Of a stretch of DNA of 64,000 nt, positions 48,124-56,340 are shown one piece after another. The stretch covers positions 1,860,001 to 1,924,000 of the forward strand of contig NZ_CP083451.1 of assembly GCF_020080045.1 (NCBI RefSeq), written 5' to 3'. This stretch comes from Comamonas odontotermitis (lineage in GTDB: Bacteria; Pseudomonadota; Gammaproteobacteria; Burkholderiales; Burkholderiaceae_C). The translations under genes were made by a program, and so were the position numbers. The notes below the pieces were generated by a model. That model was not told the DNA's origin, ran no database searches, and was given only the letters and a program-made list of their open reading frames with translations. Position 1 is the first letter of the stretch. Every line of letters begins with the position of its first letter.

Positions 48124-48182
48124 GGCTTCACCTTTGGAGCCCAGAGGGCGCGGTGGAACGCTGGCATGGCTTGCTGGCTCAT
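48120..48182 (-). CDS. Candidate 20-residue peptide coupled between wspD and wspE
   Basis: The gap of 55 bp between wspD and wspE is bridged by a 20-codon reading frame. Its ATG overlaps the wspD stop as ATGA and its TGA overlaps the wspE start as ATGA. GAGGAG lies six bases before the ATG, an excellent ribosome site. The peptide reads MSQQAMPAFHRALWAPKVKP. Other junctions in this operon (wspB-wspC, wspE-wspF, wspF-wspR) use the same ATGA overlap, so it may serve to pass ribosomes on to wspE. It might also be a real small protein, or chance. Confidence 0.4.
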   Translation of the reverse strand: MSQQAMPAFHRALWAPKVKP

Positions 48183-48862
48183 CGGAGGCTCCTCAACAAG
48201 GCCTGCGACAGGAGATCGGCATCGAGCACGGTGACACTGCGCTGCTGCCACTGCGTCACGGCAGAGGCCAGCTGGCTTGCTGCCAGGCCGCTGGCATGGC
48301 TGGTTTTCTGCAGCATGGCGTTCGCCAGCGTGTATATGCCTTCCACGGCCTGGACCTCGGTGACCAGCGCGCCGCCGGGCGCGTCCAGTATCAGCATGCG
48401 GGGGCGGTCCTGCGGCGTGGTTTCGGTAGCCAGCCCCAGCACCACCTCCAGCGCCAGGCAGGGAACCAGCGTGCCCCGTACATTGCACAGGCCTCGCAGT
48501 GATCGGTTGCGGGGGTATGGCAGTCCGTGAACGGGCACCGGCACGGAAACCTCCAGCAACAGCGTGGAGGGAACGGCCAGCCAGTTTTGCCCCATGCGAA
48601 AGATCAGGGCCGACAGGGTGCCGCCCTCCGTCTGGGGGGCAGGCTGCTGGTCTTCGGCGGAGGGCTCATCCATCGCTTCCAGATGCAGTTCATGCCGATC
48701 GAGCAGCTGGGAGGCAGCCTCGGCATGGCGCTCGCAGTTATGGCAGTGCACATGCTGGAGCAGCCGCTCGCAGGACCGGTCGCCGCGAACACCGATGCGC
48801 TGCCAGCAGGCATCAATCGCCTGGGACTCTGGCGTGAAAATGGAATCAGGACTTGCCGGCAT
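48179..48862 (-). CDS. wspD: CheW-like coupling protein WspD
   Basis: This is a 227-residue coupling protein linking WspA to WspE. Residues 1-65 form the Cys/His-rich N-terminal segment seen in WspD proteins (CWQRIGVRGDRSC and HVHCHNCERH, four Cys), possibly a metal site. The CheW fold follows (LIFRMGQNWLAVPSTLLLEV to the C-terminus) with NRSLRGLCNVRGTLVPCLAL. It overlaps the wspC stop by 17 bp. Confidence 0.9.
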   Translation of the reverse strand: MPASPDSIFTPESQAIDACWQRIGVRGDRSCERLLQHVHCHNCERHAEAASQLLDRHELHLEAMDEPSAEDQQPAPQTEGGTLSALIFRMGQNWLAVPSTLLLEVSVPVPVHGLPYPRNRSLRGLCNVRGTLVPCLALEVVLGLATETTPQDRPRMLILDAPGGALVTEVQAVEGIYTLANAMLQKTSHASGLAASQLASAVTQWQQRSVTVLDADLLSQALLRSLR

Positions 48863-50105
48863 CGTGGGTTTCTCGTTGCTTCAGCCGCTGCTGCAATCGC
48901 GCCGCGCCGCTGTGGTCTCCGTGCGTCACCAGGAGGGCTGCCAGGTGTGCCAGCGCGCGGGCGTGGTAGGGATCCAGGTAGAGGGCCTTGCGGTAGTGAC
49001 GCAGTGCCGCATCGGTCTGGCCTGCGCCGTCACAGATCAGTCCCCACCAGAAGAACAGCTCGGCAGACGGCCCATGCTGGGCCAACTGCCGCGCACAGGC
49101 ACCGAGCGCTTCTGCGCTGCGTCCCGCGTTGGCGAGCGCGGCAATTTTGCTCAGTCCGGCGGCGGCATCCGCTCCTGCGGGTGTATCCCCTCTGGTGACG
49201 GGCGATGGCGCCGGATGGCGCGCTGCCGCCGTGGCGCGGGGCAGCGCAGGCATAGGGATTCTCGGCCTGGCCGCCGCGGGCGACACGGGGCGCGGTGCCA
49301 TCTGGGGGCTGGACGGGCTGCGCCGACGGAAGGCGAAACTATGCGCTGCATCGAGCGATTCGAAGCCTTGCTGGCTCAGCATGCCTGCTTCGGCAGGCCC
49401 GGCAAACAGAAGCCCATCGGTGTGCAACCAGCGCTTGAGATTGGTCAAGGCGCGCAGTTGAGTGGGCTGGTCAAAGTAGATCAGCAGATTGCGACAGAAC
49501 ACGATGTCGTAGGTAAGCAGCGAAGGCGACACGATGCTGTCGAGGATGTTGCCGCACTGAAAGTTCACCATGGCGCGCAGCCTCTCGTGAATACGGTGGG
49601 TGCCGTCCTCTTCCCGTTGAAAGTAGCGCTCGCGGATGTCCGGGTCATCGCCGCGAAAGGCATTCACGCCGTATCTGCCGAGAGCCGCCTGCTCTATGCC
49701 GCGCTGGCTGATATCCAGTGCATCGATCTGAAACTGCTCTGCGGAAAAATCGGCATCAAGCATGGCAATTGCCATGGAATAGGGCTCTTCACCACTGGAG
49801 CAGGGCAGGCTGAGCAGGCGCAGGGGCCGCCCGATGGCGAGCCTGCGCTGCAGCGCCCGCGCTTGCGTGGCCAGCAGGGCGAATGACTCCGGGTAGCGAA
49901 AGAACCAGGTCTCCGGAACCACAATGCTCTCGATCAGGGCACGTTGTTCGGTGGGTGATTGGCGGACATGGCTCCAGTAGGCCTCTTCGTCCATGGCGCT
50001 GGCCTTCAGCCGTTGCCGCAGCGCGCGCTCGACCGCACCCCGGCCCAGCGTGCTCGCATCGAGCCCGATGAGCGACCGCAGAAGTTGTTCCAGTCTTTCA
50101 ATCAT
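48846..50105 (-). CDS. wspC: CheR-type methyltransferase WspC with TPR tail
   Basis: WspC methylates glutamates of the receptor WspA with S-adenosylmethionine, which raises signalling. The 419 residues start with a CheR N-terminal helical domain. The SAM-binding Rossmann domain has ETWFFRYPESF, LSLPCSSGEEPYSMAI and DIVFCRNLLIYF. A Pro/Ala-rich linker leads to tetratricopeptide repeats at about 320-410 (LFFWWGLICDGAGQTDAALR and ALYLDPYHARALAHLAALLV). This layout is the usual WspC design. Its ATG overlaps the wspB stop in ATGA. Confidence 0.94.
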   Translation of the reverse strand: MIERLEQLLRSLIGLDASTLGRGAVERALRQRLKASAMDEEAYWSHVRQSPTEQRALIESIVVPETWFFRYPESFALLATQARALQRRLAIGRPLRLLSLPCSSGEEPYSMAIAMLDADFSAEQFQIDALDISQRGIEQAALGRYGVNAFRGDDPDIRERYFQREEDGTHRIHERLRAMVNFQCGNILDSIVSPSLLTYDIVFCRNLLIYFDQPTQLRALTNLKRWLHTDGLLFAGPAEAGMLSQQGFESLDAAHSFAFRRRSPSSPQMAPRPVSPAAARPRIPMPALPRATAAARHPAPSPVTRGDTPAGADAAAGLSKIAALANAGRSAEALGACARQLAQHGPSAELFFWWGLICDGAGQTDAALRHYRKALYLDPYHARALAHLAALLVTHGDHSGAARLQQRLKQRETHDAGKS

Positions 50106-50584
50106 GCGTGCCTGTCTTCCGGCGGAAACAGCATTTGGGCAACGTCCGGAGGCAACAGCCCTTCAATGGAGATGCGCTGAATCACATCGCCCGGGCCCTG
50201 GGCCTGCACCGAGCCGAGATAGGGCACTCCTGCATCCAGACCCATGGGTTGCTGCGCGAGGCTGGGCAGGCGTACCACCTGGTTGGCCTTTTCGAGGATC
50301 AGGCCCAGGGACTGGGTGGGCGAATAGTGCAGCAGCACCAGGCGGGTGTTGATGCTGTGCCGGGCCATGTGGCCAAAGATGCGCTGGCACAGATCCAGCA
50401 CTGGAATGATCTCACCACGGTAGGACAGCAGCCCCGCCACCCAGGCCGGAGCCTCTGGCACATGCTTGAGCCGTTGCAGGGGCATGACTTTGCGCACCAC
50501 GCTGGCAGGCAGGGCGTAGCGGTCGGCGCCCAGGCTGAACAGCAGGTGCAGCGGCGCAGGTTCCGGTGCGGAAGTCAATGCCAC
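50102..50584 (-). CDS. wspB: CheW-like coupling protein WspB
   Basis: This is a 160-residue single CheW domain that couples WspA to the kinase. Motifs are LHLLFSLGADRYALPASVV, APAWVAGLLSYRGEIIPVLD and LVLLHYSPTQSLGLILEKA. It lies three bases after wspA and overlaps wspC by four bases. A second coupling protein, WspD, is encoded downstream, as in other Wsp systems. Confidence 0.92.
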   Translation of the reverse strand: MALTSAPEPAPLHLLFSLGADRYALPASVVRKVMPLQRLKHVPEAPAWVAGLLSYRGEIIPVLDLCQRIFGHMARHSINTRLVLLHYSPTQSLGLILEKANQVVRLPSLAQQPMGLDAGVPYLGSVQAQGPGDVIQRISIEGLLPPDVAQMLFPPEDRHA

Positions 50585-50587
50585 AAT

Positions 50588-52225
50588 TCAGACCTTGAAG
50601 CGGCTGACTCCGCTGCGCAGGTTGTTGGCGACATCGCTCATGTTTTCAATGGCCATGCCAGCCTGGTGCAATGATTCGACGGTTTGGCCGCTCGCCTCGG
50701 TCAGCTGACTCAGTGCCTGTTCGATCTGCTCGGCACCGCTGGACTGGGTCTGCATGCCTTCGCTGACCTGCTGCATCTGCGGGGCCAGAACCTGAACCTC
50801 GTGGATGATCTGGGACAGCTGGTCGCCGACCTGGGTCATTTCGGTATTGCCACGGCGCATTTCCTCGGAGAACTTTTCCATGCCCATGACGCCTGCGGAC
50901 ACCGCAGACTGAATTTCGCGCACCATCTGTTCAATGTCGTAGGTGGCGACGGCGGTCTGGTCCGCCAGTCGGCGCACTTCGGTGGCTACCACGCCGAACC
51001 CGCGGCCATATTCGCCCGCCTTCTCGGCCTCGATGGCGGCATTCAGGGAAAGCAGGTTGGTCTGGTCGGCTACCTTGACGATGGTGGTGACGACCTGGTT
51101 GATGCCTCCGGCCTTTTCGTTGAGCAGGGCGAGCTTGGCGTTGACCAGTTCGGAGGCGCTGGTCAGCTCCTGCATCACCTCTGCCATGCGCACCACGCCC
51201 CGGTGGCCAGAGCCGGCCAGTGTCGCGGTCTGTTCGGAGCGGGCCGAGACATCGCCCATGGTACGCACCAACTCGCGAGAGGTCGCGGCGATCTGGCGCG
51301 AGGTGGCACCAATTTCACTGGTGGTGGCGGCAGTTTCCGTCACCGTGGCCTGTTGCTGCTTGGTGGTGGCGGCAACCTCGGTAATGGAGGTGGTCAGCTG
51401 CACAGAAGAGCGCTGCGCTTGCACCACCAATTCACGCAACGACGTCACCATGCCGTTGAAGCCTTCTTCAATGGCGGCGAATTCATCGCGGCGGCTGAGG
51501 TTGAGCTTGCTGGAGAGGTCGCCGGTGCCTAGGGTCTTCATGGCGGCCAGCGTCGCTTCAATAGGGCGCATGATCGAGCGGTGCAGCAGCAGGCCGCAAA
51601 CGATGGCCAGCACCAGAGCCAGCACCAGAGCGCCGACGGCCAGGCGTTGGTTGGAGCCCGCGATCTCCTGCATTATCTCCATGGCCTCGATCACTTCATG
51701 CTGGTTCATGTCGACAATGCCGCTCACCTGTTCCTGGGCCTTGCGCCACTGGGGAAGCATCTGCTCATTGCGCAATTGCGCAGCCTGCGCAATCTGGCCG
51801 CGATCCAGAAAGTCCACCAGCTGATGCGCGTTCTTCTGGTATTCGTCACGCGTGCGCGCGAATTCCGCAGTTGCGTCTCGGTCTACCTGGCGGGTGATGG
51901 TGGCGAGGTAGCTGGAATAGGCCTTGTCCAGACTGGCTTCAATGGCGTTCAGCCTCGCCTTTCTTTCGGTGAGCACATCGCCAGCGCGCGATGCATTCGT
52001 CTCGGCCTCCCGCAGCAGATTGAGCGTCTGGTAGAAATGGAAGGCCAGATCCTGGCGCATCTGGCCTGCGAAGCCCATGCCCGCCAGATCCGAGGAGAGA
52101 ACCTCGGCTGCCCGCTCATGGTTGGACGCTGCACGTAAATAAAAGGTGGTGGACATGCCGAACATCACCGCAATAATGAGTGCAAAACTGGCGGAAATCC
52201 GCTGGCTGACTGTTAGACCTCTCAT
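50588..52225 (-). CDS. wspA: Methyl-accepting receptor WspA
   Basis: This is a 545-residue chemoreceptor. It has a membrane helix at about 10-30 ([20 protein letters not shown]), a periplasmic four-helix-bundle sensor domain to about 190, a second membrane helix ([20 protein letters not shown]), HAMP, and a cytoplasmic signalling domain with hairpin tip region [20 protein letters not shown]. In Pseudomonas, WspA responds to surface contact or envelope stress. It is the first gene of wspABCDEFR; the 490-bp region upstream holds the promoter. Confidence 0.95.
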   Translation of the reverse strand: MRGLTVSQRISASFALIIAVMFGMSTTFYLRAASNHERAAEVLSSDLAGMGFAGQMRQDLAFHFYQTLNLLREAETNASRAGDVLTERKARLNAIEASLDKAYSSYLATITRQVDRDATAEFARTRDEYQKNAHQLVDFLDRGQIAQAAQLRNEQMLPQWRKAQEQVSGIVDMNQHEVIEAMEIMQEIAGSNQRLAVGALVLALVLAIVCGLLLHRSIMRPIEATLAAMKTLGTGDLSSKLNLSRRDEFAAIEEGFNGMVTSLRELVVQAQRSSVQLTTSITEVAATTKQQQATVTETAATTSEIGATSRQIAATSRELVRTMGDVSARSEQTATLAGSGHRGVVRMAEVMQELTSASELVNAKLALLNEKAGGINQVVTTIVKVADQTNLLSLNAAIEAEKAGEYGRGFGVVATEVRRLADQTAVATYDIEQMVREIQSAVSAGVMGMEKFSEEMRRGNTEMTQVGDQLSQIIHEVQVLAPQMQQVSEGMQTQSSGAEQIEQALSQLTEASGQTVESLHQAGMAIENMSDVANNLRSGVSRFKV

Positions 52226-52715
52226 CGTATGTCTTTCTGTAGAGCGTGCTCAAATTGTAATGGGTTGTGAGTTTTTGATTCACATTTAATTACGGGGTGC
52301 GACTTGTGTTACATAAGCCGAATTGGGAATGAAATCTCTCAAGGCTCCAGGCTGCAGACGTAGTTATATTTCGCAGTAGCTCCTGCGACTGTGGCATTAG
52401 AGTATGTCCAAAGCGCTTGGGGCTCGATGCATGGCACTATGTCTGTTGTTTTCCTAATACCAATTCGGGAGACATCAACAGTATTGATGCGGGAATGCGC
52501 GCTATTGCGCATGCAGTTAAGACCACGGGGTGTAGATAGCCTGCAGGAACGACAGCAAACACGGCAACTACAGCCAAGCGGTTGCCACACTGACGTTTGC
52601 CCATGGTGGCCTGAATTCATTTTCTGCTCCGCAGCCACCCTTGCATTGAAAGGTCTCAGCCTCTCGTCAGGCATGCGCCAGGGCGTTTTGCAGAGGGCCC
52701 CTAGGATACATGCAT
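52226..52715. other. Upstream region of the wsp operon; no confident gene
   Basis: The stretch is visibly richer in A+T than the genes around it, most of all at 52226-52340. The wsp promoter should lie in that part, reading to the left. A minus-strand frame at 52339-52719 has a C-terminal end (TVAGATAKYNYVCSLEP) that looks protein-like. The rest has poor composition and no ribosome site, so it may be a decayed gene. No repeat was recognised. Confidence 0.4.
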
Positions 52716-52934
52716 TCAATCACCCCGCAGGGCTTTATTGCGCCATGCTTCCCGATAGATGTATCCGCCAATTTCCGCAAGGGTATGCATTTCAGCCTCT
52801 GACAGATAACCTTCGACATCGTGCATCAGGCGAGCAAGCAGGGCCAACGGTGTGTCCAGCTCGAACGGTTCACCCCTTGTATCCAATGCCCGAGCACAGC
52901 GCTTGAAATCATCAATGAATGGCTTGAACTCCAT
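52716..52934 (-). CDS. Small hypothetical protein
   Basis: This is a 72-residue soluble protein (MEFKPFIDDFKRCARALDTR at the start; LLARLMHDVEGYLSEAEMHT and IGGYIYREAWRNKALRGD near the end). I do not recognise the family. It is predicted helical and acidic in the centre. GGAGG lies about 11 bases before the ATG. A terminator-like hairpin lies immediately upstream at 52976-52999 on the same strand. A longer in-frame version starting at 53000 would include that hairpin and is less likely. Confidence 0.55.
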   Translation of the reverse strand: MEFKPFIDDFKRCARALDTRGEPFELDTPLALLARLMHDVEGYLSEAEMHTLAEIGGYIYREAWRNKALRGD

Positions 52935-52975
52935 GATCCATGGCCCCTCCAGCCCTCCGTCTGATTTGGAGGCTG

Positions 52976-52999
52976 AAAAAATGCCACCCGGAGGTGGCA
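52976..52999 (-). terminator. Minus-strand terminator ahead of the small hypothetical gene
   Basis: On the minus strand TGCCACC (52999-52993), loop TCCG and GGTGGCA (52988-52982) are followed by six T residues. It ends any transcript from the right, so the small gene to its left would need its own promoter or read-through. Confidence 0.8.
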
Positions 53000-53156
53000 A
53001 AGTTCACTGTAAAAAGGCCGATCCTGGAGGTACAGGATGTCGTGCAGAAGCGTTTGGGAGAGGGAGAGGCACGAACTCGGCACAAATCTCTATGGAGATA
53101 TTAGCTTGGAACTATTGAATTGATAGTTCTGTTTGTGTCTTATTCGCTACCAATTG

Positions 53157-53187
53157 GTAAAAAAAAGAGCCCGCAGAATGCGGGCTC
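53157..53187 (-). terminator. Minus-strand terminator, likely of the AcfC-like gene
   Basis: On the minus strand GAGCCCGC (53187-53180), loop ATTCT and GCGGGCTC (53174-53167) are followed by eight T residues. It lies about 215 bp beyond the stop of the AcfC-like gene. The rest of the 52935-53400 gap shows no gene; 53225-53310 is A+T rich. Confidence 0.85.
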
Positions 53188-53400
53188 AAGCTTGGGCTAG
53201 CTCTGATGTGCTTCTTCTCTGCTCCCTCTCCGGAGTAATAGCATCATAGATCAAATGAATCAAAAAATGAATTCGATTGTTTTAACAAATGTAAGCCCAA
53301 TGTAAGAAATCCGCCTTGCACCTTCTTGCACTGCCTGGGGGCAAAGGAGAGGCGCGCAGGAATGGCCGGCAGGTGTTCTGTGCCAGAGAATGGTGGCATC

Positions 53401-54195
53401 TCAAGGTGTCTTCCAGCCCCACTTGGCAAAAATGGCTTGTCCGCCAGGCGATTGCAGAAATTTCACGAATTCCTTTGCCTCGGGAAGTTCTGCTCCCCGA
53501 TGGGTCAGCACAACACCGGTATCCCGGTAGATACGGAAGGGCTCGTCCATCTCGACAAGTTGCGCCAGTTCCGGGTTTGCCACCTGCCAGATGTTCCAGA
53601 TCAGCCACACATCGATGTCTGTCTGCTCGATCCAGCGCTTACGTGCCTCGGCGCTATTGGCAGCTTCGGGCAGAAGGAGGTTCTTGCGGAAGGCCCGCAG
53701 CGTATCGATATCGCCGGTACGGCCGGCAACGTCTTCCCACAGGCCGTTCTGACCGGCGCCCGCAACGGCAAGAACCTTGATGCCGGGGGCGAGCACATCA
53801 CGGAAGCCTTTGATGCCCTTGGGATTGCCGGGCCTCACCAGGATGGCGACAGGCCGCAGGTACAGGGGCTCTGCGTCCCGCAGGTCGAAGATGCCGGGCA
53901 TGGCCTTGGCGAAATCGCTCATCATGTTTTCGGCGCCGCTGAATACCACGTGGGCATCGTTTCTGGCCTTGTCCACCCACTGCGGCGTAGGCCCGGCGAC
54001 GATGTTGACCTTGACCTTGCTGGCTTCGCCAAATTCCTTGGCCGCCTGCTTCATGGCTGGGGCGGGGCCGCCGGGCCCGTATACGTTGATCACTGGATCG
54101 GCGTGGGCAACATGGGATACGGCGAAGCCAATGCATGCTGCCAGCGAGACCAGCAGTGACTGGAGGGAAAGGCGAAAGTGTCTGGTTTTTTTCAT
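53401..54195 (-). CDS. AcfC-like extracellular solute-binding protein
   Basis: This is a 264-residue periplasmic protein with a Sec signal (MKKTRHFRLSLQSLLVSLAA, cleavage after AHA near residue 32). The mature protein begins DPVINVYGPGGPAPAMKQAA, the hallmark of the accessory colonization factor AcfC group, which are relatives of molybdate/sulfate-type binding proteins. It includes HVVFSGAENMMSDF and VAILVRPGNPKGIKG. No permease or ATPase is adjacent, so it is an orphan. The ligand is unknown; an oxyanion or organic acid is possible. Confidence 0.82.
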   Translation of the reverse strand: MKKTRHFRLSLQSLLVSLAACIGFAVSHVAHADPVINVYGPGGPAPAMKQAAKEFGEASKVKVNIVAGPTPQWVDKARNDAHVVFSGAENMMSDFAKAMPGIFDLRDAEPLYLRPVAILVRPGNPKGIKGFRDVLAPGIKVLAVAGAGQNGLWEDVAGRTGDIDTLRAFRKNLLLPEAANSAEARKRWIEQTDIDVWLIWNIWQVANPELAQLVEMDEPFRIYRDTGVVLTHRGAELPEAKEFVKFLQSPGGQAIFAKWGWKTP

Positions 54196-54441
54196 GGTGC
54201 TTGTTCAATCGAATTCAGGGAGACAAGGCACGGCCATGGGTCTTTCAACCCTGGGCATGCAGGCCGAGCTGGCAATGGATGGAAAAGATAAATGGAGGCA
54301 AGGAGATACCTTCGGTGGACGTTTGAGAGGTGCGGAATATTCCAGTCCCGCGCACAGGGGGCTGTGATACGGTGGCAACCACCTTCGGCGTTCCGCCAGA
54401 AGCAAGCCGCCAACTGGCTGGCTGCTGCGTGTTGCGCAGGG

Positions 54442-55281
54442 TCATCCGTGCTTGAGTTGCCGGTAGACCTCTTGCGAGACCCGCATCAGCTCTGCCTTGT
54501 CGGCACCCGCAGAGATGGCGTAACCCAGGTTGTCCTCCACCCAATAGAACACGTTGACGGGGCCATCCTGGCCGAACTTGAATTGCGCATCGCCTTGGCC
54601 GGGAACCTCGCGTGTCACATAGAGCGTCAGGCGCTGTCCGGCAGGGGTGCCGTACATGAACTGGGCGACCGGGCCATTGCCGCCGGGCAGAAGGCGCCCA
54701 CCCATCAATTCATAGCCCAGCCCGGCCAATTGAGGCGGGCGTACTTCCGTCCCCATGCGTTTGGTGAGCCAGGTGACCAGTGCCTGCTCCTGGTCGGCGC
54801 CAATTTCCACGGGCCGCCGGACATCCGGGCTGTACACGACGTGGGCAATGGCTGCGCGTTGCGCAAACCCGCTCAAAGCGCCATTGCTGGCGGCCACCGT
54901 CTGGGTGTGGCGCGCCAGGGCAAGCCGTGTCGTCTCAGCATCGACCGCACCCCGAATGGACCATGCCGACCCTGCGCTGACAACCGCAATCACCACCCCG
55001 GCTGCCAGGCTGCGCCATGGAAACCTTGATGCCACTGGCCGGAGTGGCAGGCCAAGGGGCAACGGCTCGTCGAGCACCGGGGCCAGCATTTCGCGCAGGC
55101 GCGCATTCTGCTGTTGCCAATCCTGCACACGGGCAAGCTCTTGCGGGTGTTCCGCGAGGTATTGTTCCACCTGGATGCGCCGCGCATGGGTCAGTTGCTG
55201 GTCTGCATAGGCGTGCAGATCGGCTTCTGTGACGGGTGGCACCGTGCTGGAGTCGAGGGCCTTGATCTGTGGGGTGTCCAT
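54442..55281 (-). CDS. Anti-sigma factor, transmembrane
   Basis: This is a 279-residue single-pass inner-membrane protein. The N-terminal cytoplasmic part (about 1-90) has the anti-sigma helix pattern TEADLHAYADQQLTHARRIQ and EYLAEHPQELARVQDWQQQN (VEQYLAEH here). There is a membrane helix at about 94-112 (LAAGVVIAVVSAGSAW) and a periplasmic C-terminal domain (YELMGGRLLPGGNGPVAQFM). It starts two bases after the sigma stop and should bind the ECF sigma factor until a periplasmic signal arrives. No HxxxCxxC zinc motif is seen. Confidence 0.85.
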   Translation of the reverse strand: MDTPQIKALDSSTVPPVTEADLHAYADQQLTHARRIQVEQYLAEHPQELARVQDWQQQNARLREMLAPVLDEPLPLGLPLRPVASRFPWRSLAAGVVIAVVSAGSAWSIRGAVDAETTRLALARHTQTVAASNGALSGFAQRAAIAHVVYSPDVRRPVEIGADQEQALVTWLTKRMGTEVRPPQLAGLGYELMGGRLLPGGNGPVAQFMYGTPAGQRLTLYVTREVPGQGDAQFKFGQDGPVNVFYWVEDNLGYAISAGADKAELMRVSQEVYRQLKHG

Positions 55282-55283
55282 GA

Positions 55284-55820
55284 TCACTTCACGCGTTGAA
55301 TTTTGTGGGAGGCGACCGTGACCTTGTCCGGGCTGCTGCCGCTTGCAGCAATCTCGTCGCGCAAGCGGGCACGGGCGCGGGAGAGGCGGGACATCACGGT
55401 GCCTATCGGCACGCCGACGACGGTGGCCACCTCCTGGTAGCTGAGCTCTTCGACACTGACAAGCAGCAGCACCTCCCGCTGCTCGGGAGGGAGCCGTTGC
55501 AACAGGCGATCGAGATCACGGATTTCCAGTGCGTCGGCCTGCTGCGGCCGCTGGGGCATTTCAGGAAGGTCGTCACCCACGCTGTCCTCGGGCCGGCTGC
55601 GCTGCGCACGGATGCGATCAATGAACTGGTTGTGCATGATGCCGAACATCCAGGCCCGCAGTTCACTGTGCTTTTGCCACATGGAAAAGCGCGACCAGGC
55701 GCGCTCCAGCGTATCCTGCACCAGGTCGTCAGCCCGGTCAGGGTCTGACATCAGCCCGCGCGCATACCGCCGCAGGCTGGGAATGCAGGCCACGATCTCC
55801 GCTTCGTCCTGTGCGCGCAT
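55284..55820 (-). CDS. ECF-family RNA polymerase sigma factor
   Basis: This is a 178-residue extracytoplasmic function sigma factor. Region 2 (SLRRYARGLMSDPDRADDLV, then TLERAWSRFSMW and AWMFGIMHNQFID) binds the -10 element. Region 4 (LPPEQREVLLLVSVEELSYQ, then VPIGTVMSRLSRARARLR) binds -35. The start MRAQDEAEIVACIPS is preferred; 38 further codons are open. It lies between the COG4315 gene and the anti-sigma gene in the same direction, forming one operon. An ECF-type promoter in front of the operon suggests autoregulation. Confidence 0.92.
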   Translation of the reverse strand: MRAQDEAEIVACIPSLRRYARGLMSDPDRADDLVQDTLERAWSRFSMWQKHSELRAWMFGIMHNQFIDRIRAQRSRPEDSVGDDLPEMPQRPQQADALEIRDLDRLLQRLPPEQREVLLLVSVEELSYQEVATVVGVPIGTVMSRLSRARARLRDEIAASGSSPDKVTVASHKIQRVK

Positions 55821-55863
55821 AGAAGTCCAGGCAGGTTCAATCCAGATCAGCAGTGGCTGCGGC

Positions 55864-56238
55864 TTACTTGATGACGTGCCACACGCCCTTGAAATTGTCG
55901 CCCGTTGCGTCGCCCGCCTTCTTGTCTGCTGCATAGGTATACAGCGGCTTGCCCTTGTGGGCCCATTGCTTGCTGCCGTCGTCGCGGGTGATCACGCTGA
56001 AGTCGCCTTCGGGTTTTGCATCGGCCGAGGCAGAGACTGCCGGCCACAACTCGATGCAGGGGCCATTGCACATGCTCTTGTTGCTGCCGGCCACGTCCTT
56101 GTCGAAAGTGTAGAGCGTCATGCCGCTGGCATTGACGAGCACGCCGCCAGCCATGGTGGCTACAGGCTCGGCCTGGGCCACGGAAGCAAAAGCGGCTGCA
56201 AGGGCCAGGGCCAGCACGGGGAGATTACGGATTTTCAT
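55864..56238 (-). CDS. COG4315 secreted repeat protein
   Basis: This is a 124-residue exported protein. The Sec signal is MKIRNLPVLALALAAAFASV with cleavage after AQA. The mature part contains two copies of the PF03640 'secreted repeat of unknown function': LVNASGMTLYTFDKDVAG and WAHKGKPLYTYAADKKAGDA, plus CNGPCIELWPAV with a cysteine pair. No lipobox is seen, so it should be periplasmic. It is first in the operon with the ECF sigma and anti-sigma genes, so it is a likely target of that sigma. The function of the family is unknown; a redox or stress role has been suggested. Confidence 0.88.
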   Translation of the reverse strand: MKIRNLPVLALALAAAFASVAQAEPVATMAGGVLVNASGMTLYTFDKDVAGSNKSMCNGPCIELWPAVSASADAKPEGDFSVITRDDGSKQWAHKGKPLYTYAADKKAGDATGDNFKGVWHVIK

Positions 56239-56275
56239 GGCGTATATCTTTCAAGATGAAGTGTAGGTATCCAGG

Positions 56276-56303
56276 TAGACGTACGCCGGGCTTTCGATAT
56301 TCC
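56276..56303 (-). promoter_or_regulatory. Predicted ECF sigma promoter
   Basis: On the minus strand, GGAATAT (56303-56297) and GTCTA (56280-56276) are separated by 16 bases. They resemble the -35 GGAACTT and -10 GTCTAA of RpoE-type ECF promoters. The position, about 38 bp before the COG4315 start codon, is right for a promoter of the sigma operon. Confidence 0.5.
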
Positions 56304-56340
56304 ACGGTGGCCGAAAATTTTTTTCGATGCTTCGCCACAG

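Noticed and set aside
52339..52719. Minus-strand frame of 126 codons upstream of wsp
   Set aside because: Only the last 20 residues look protein-like; composition, start and ribosome site are poor. Possibly a decayed gene, not listed as a gene.
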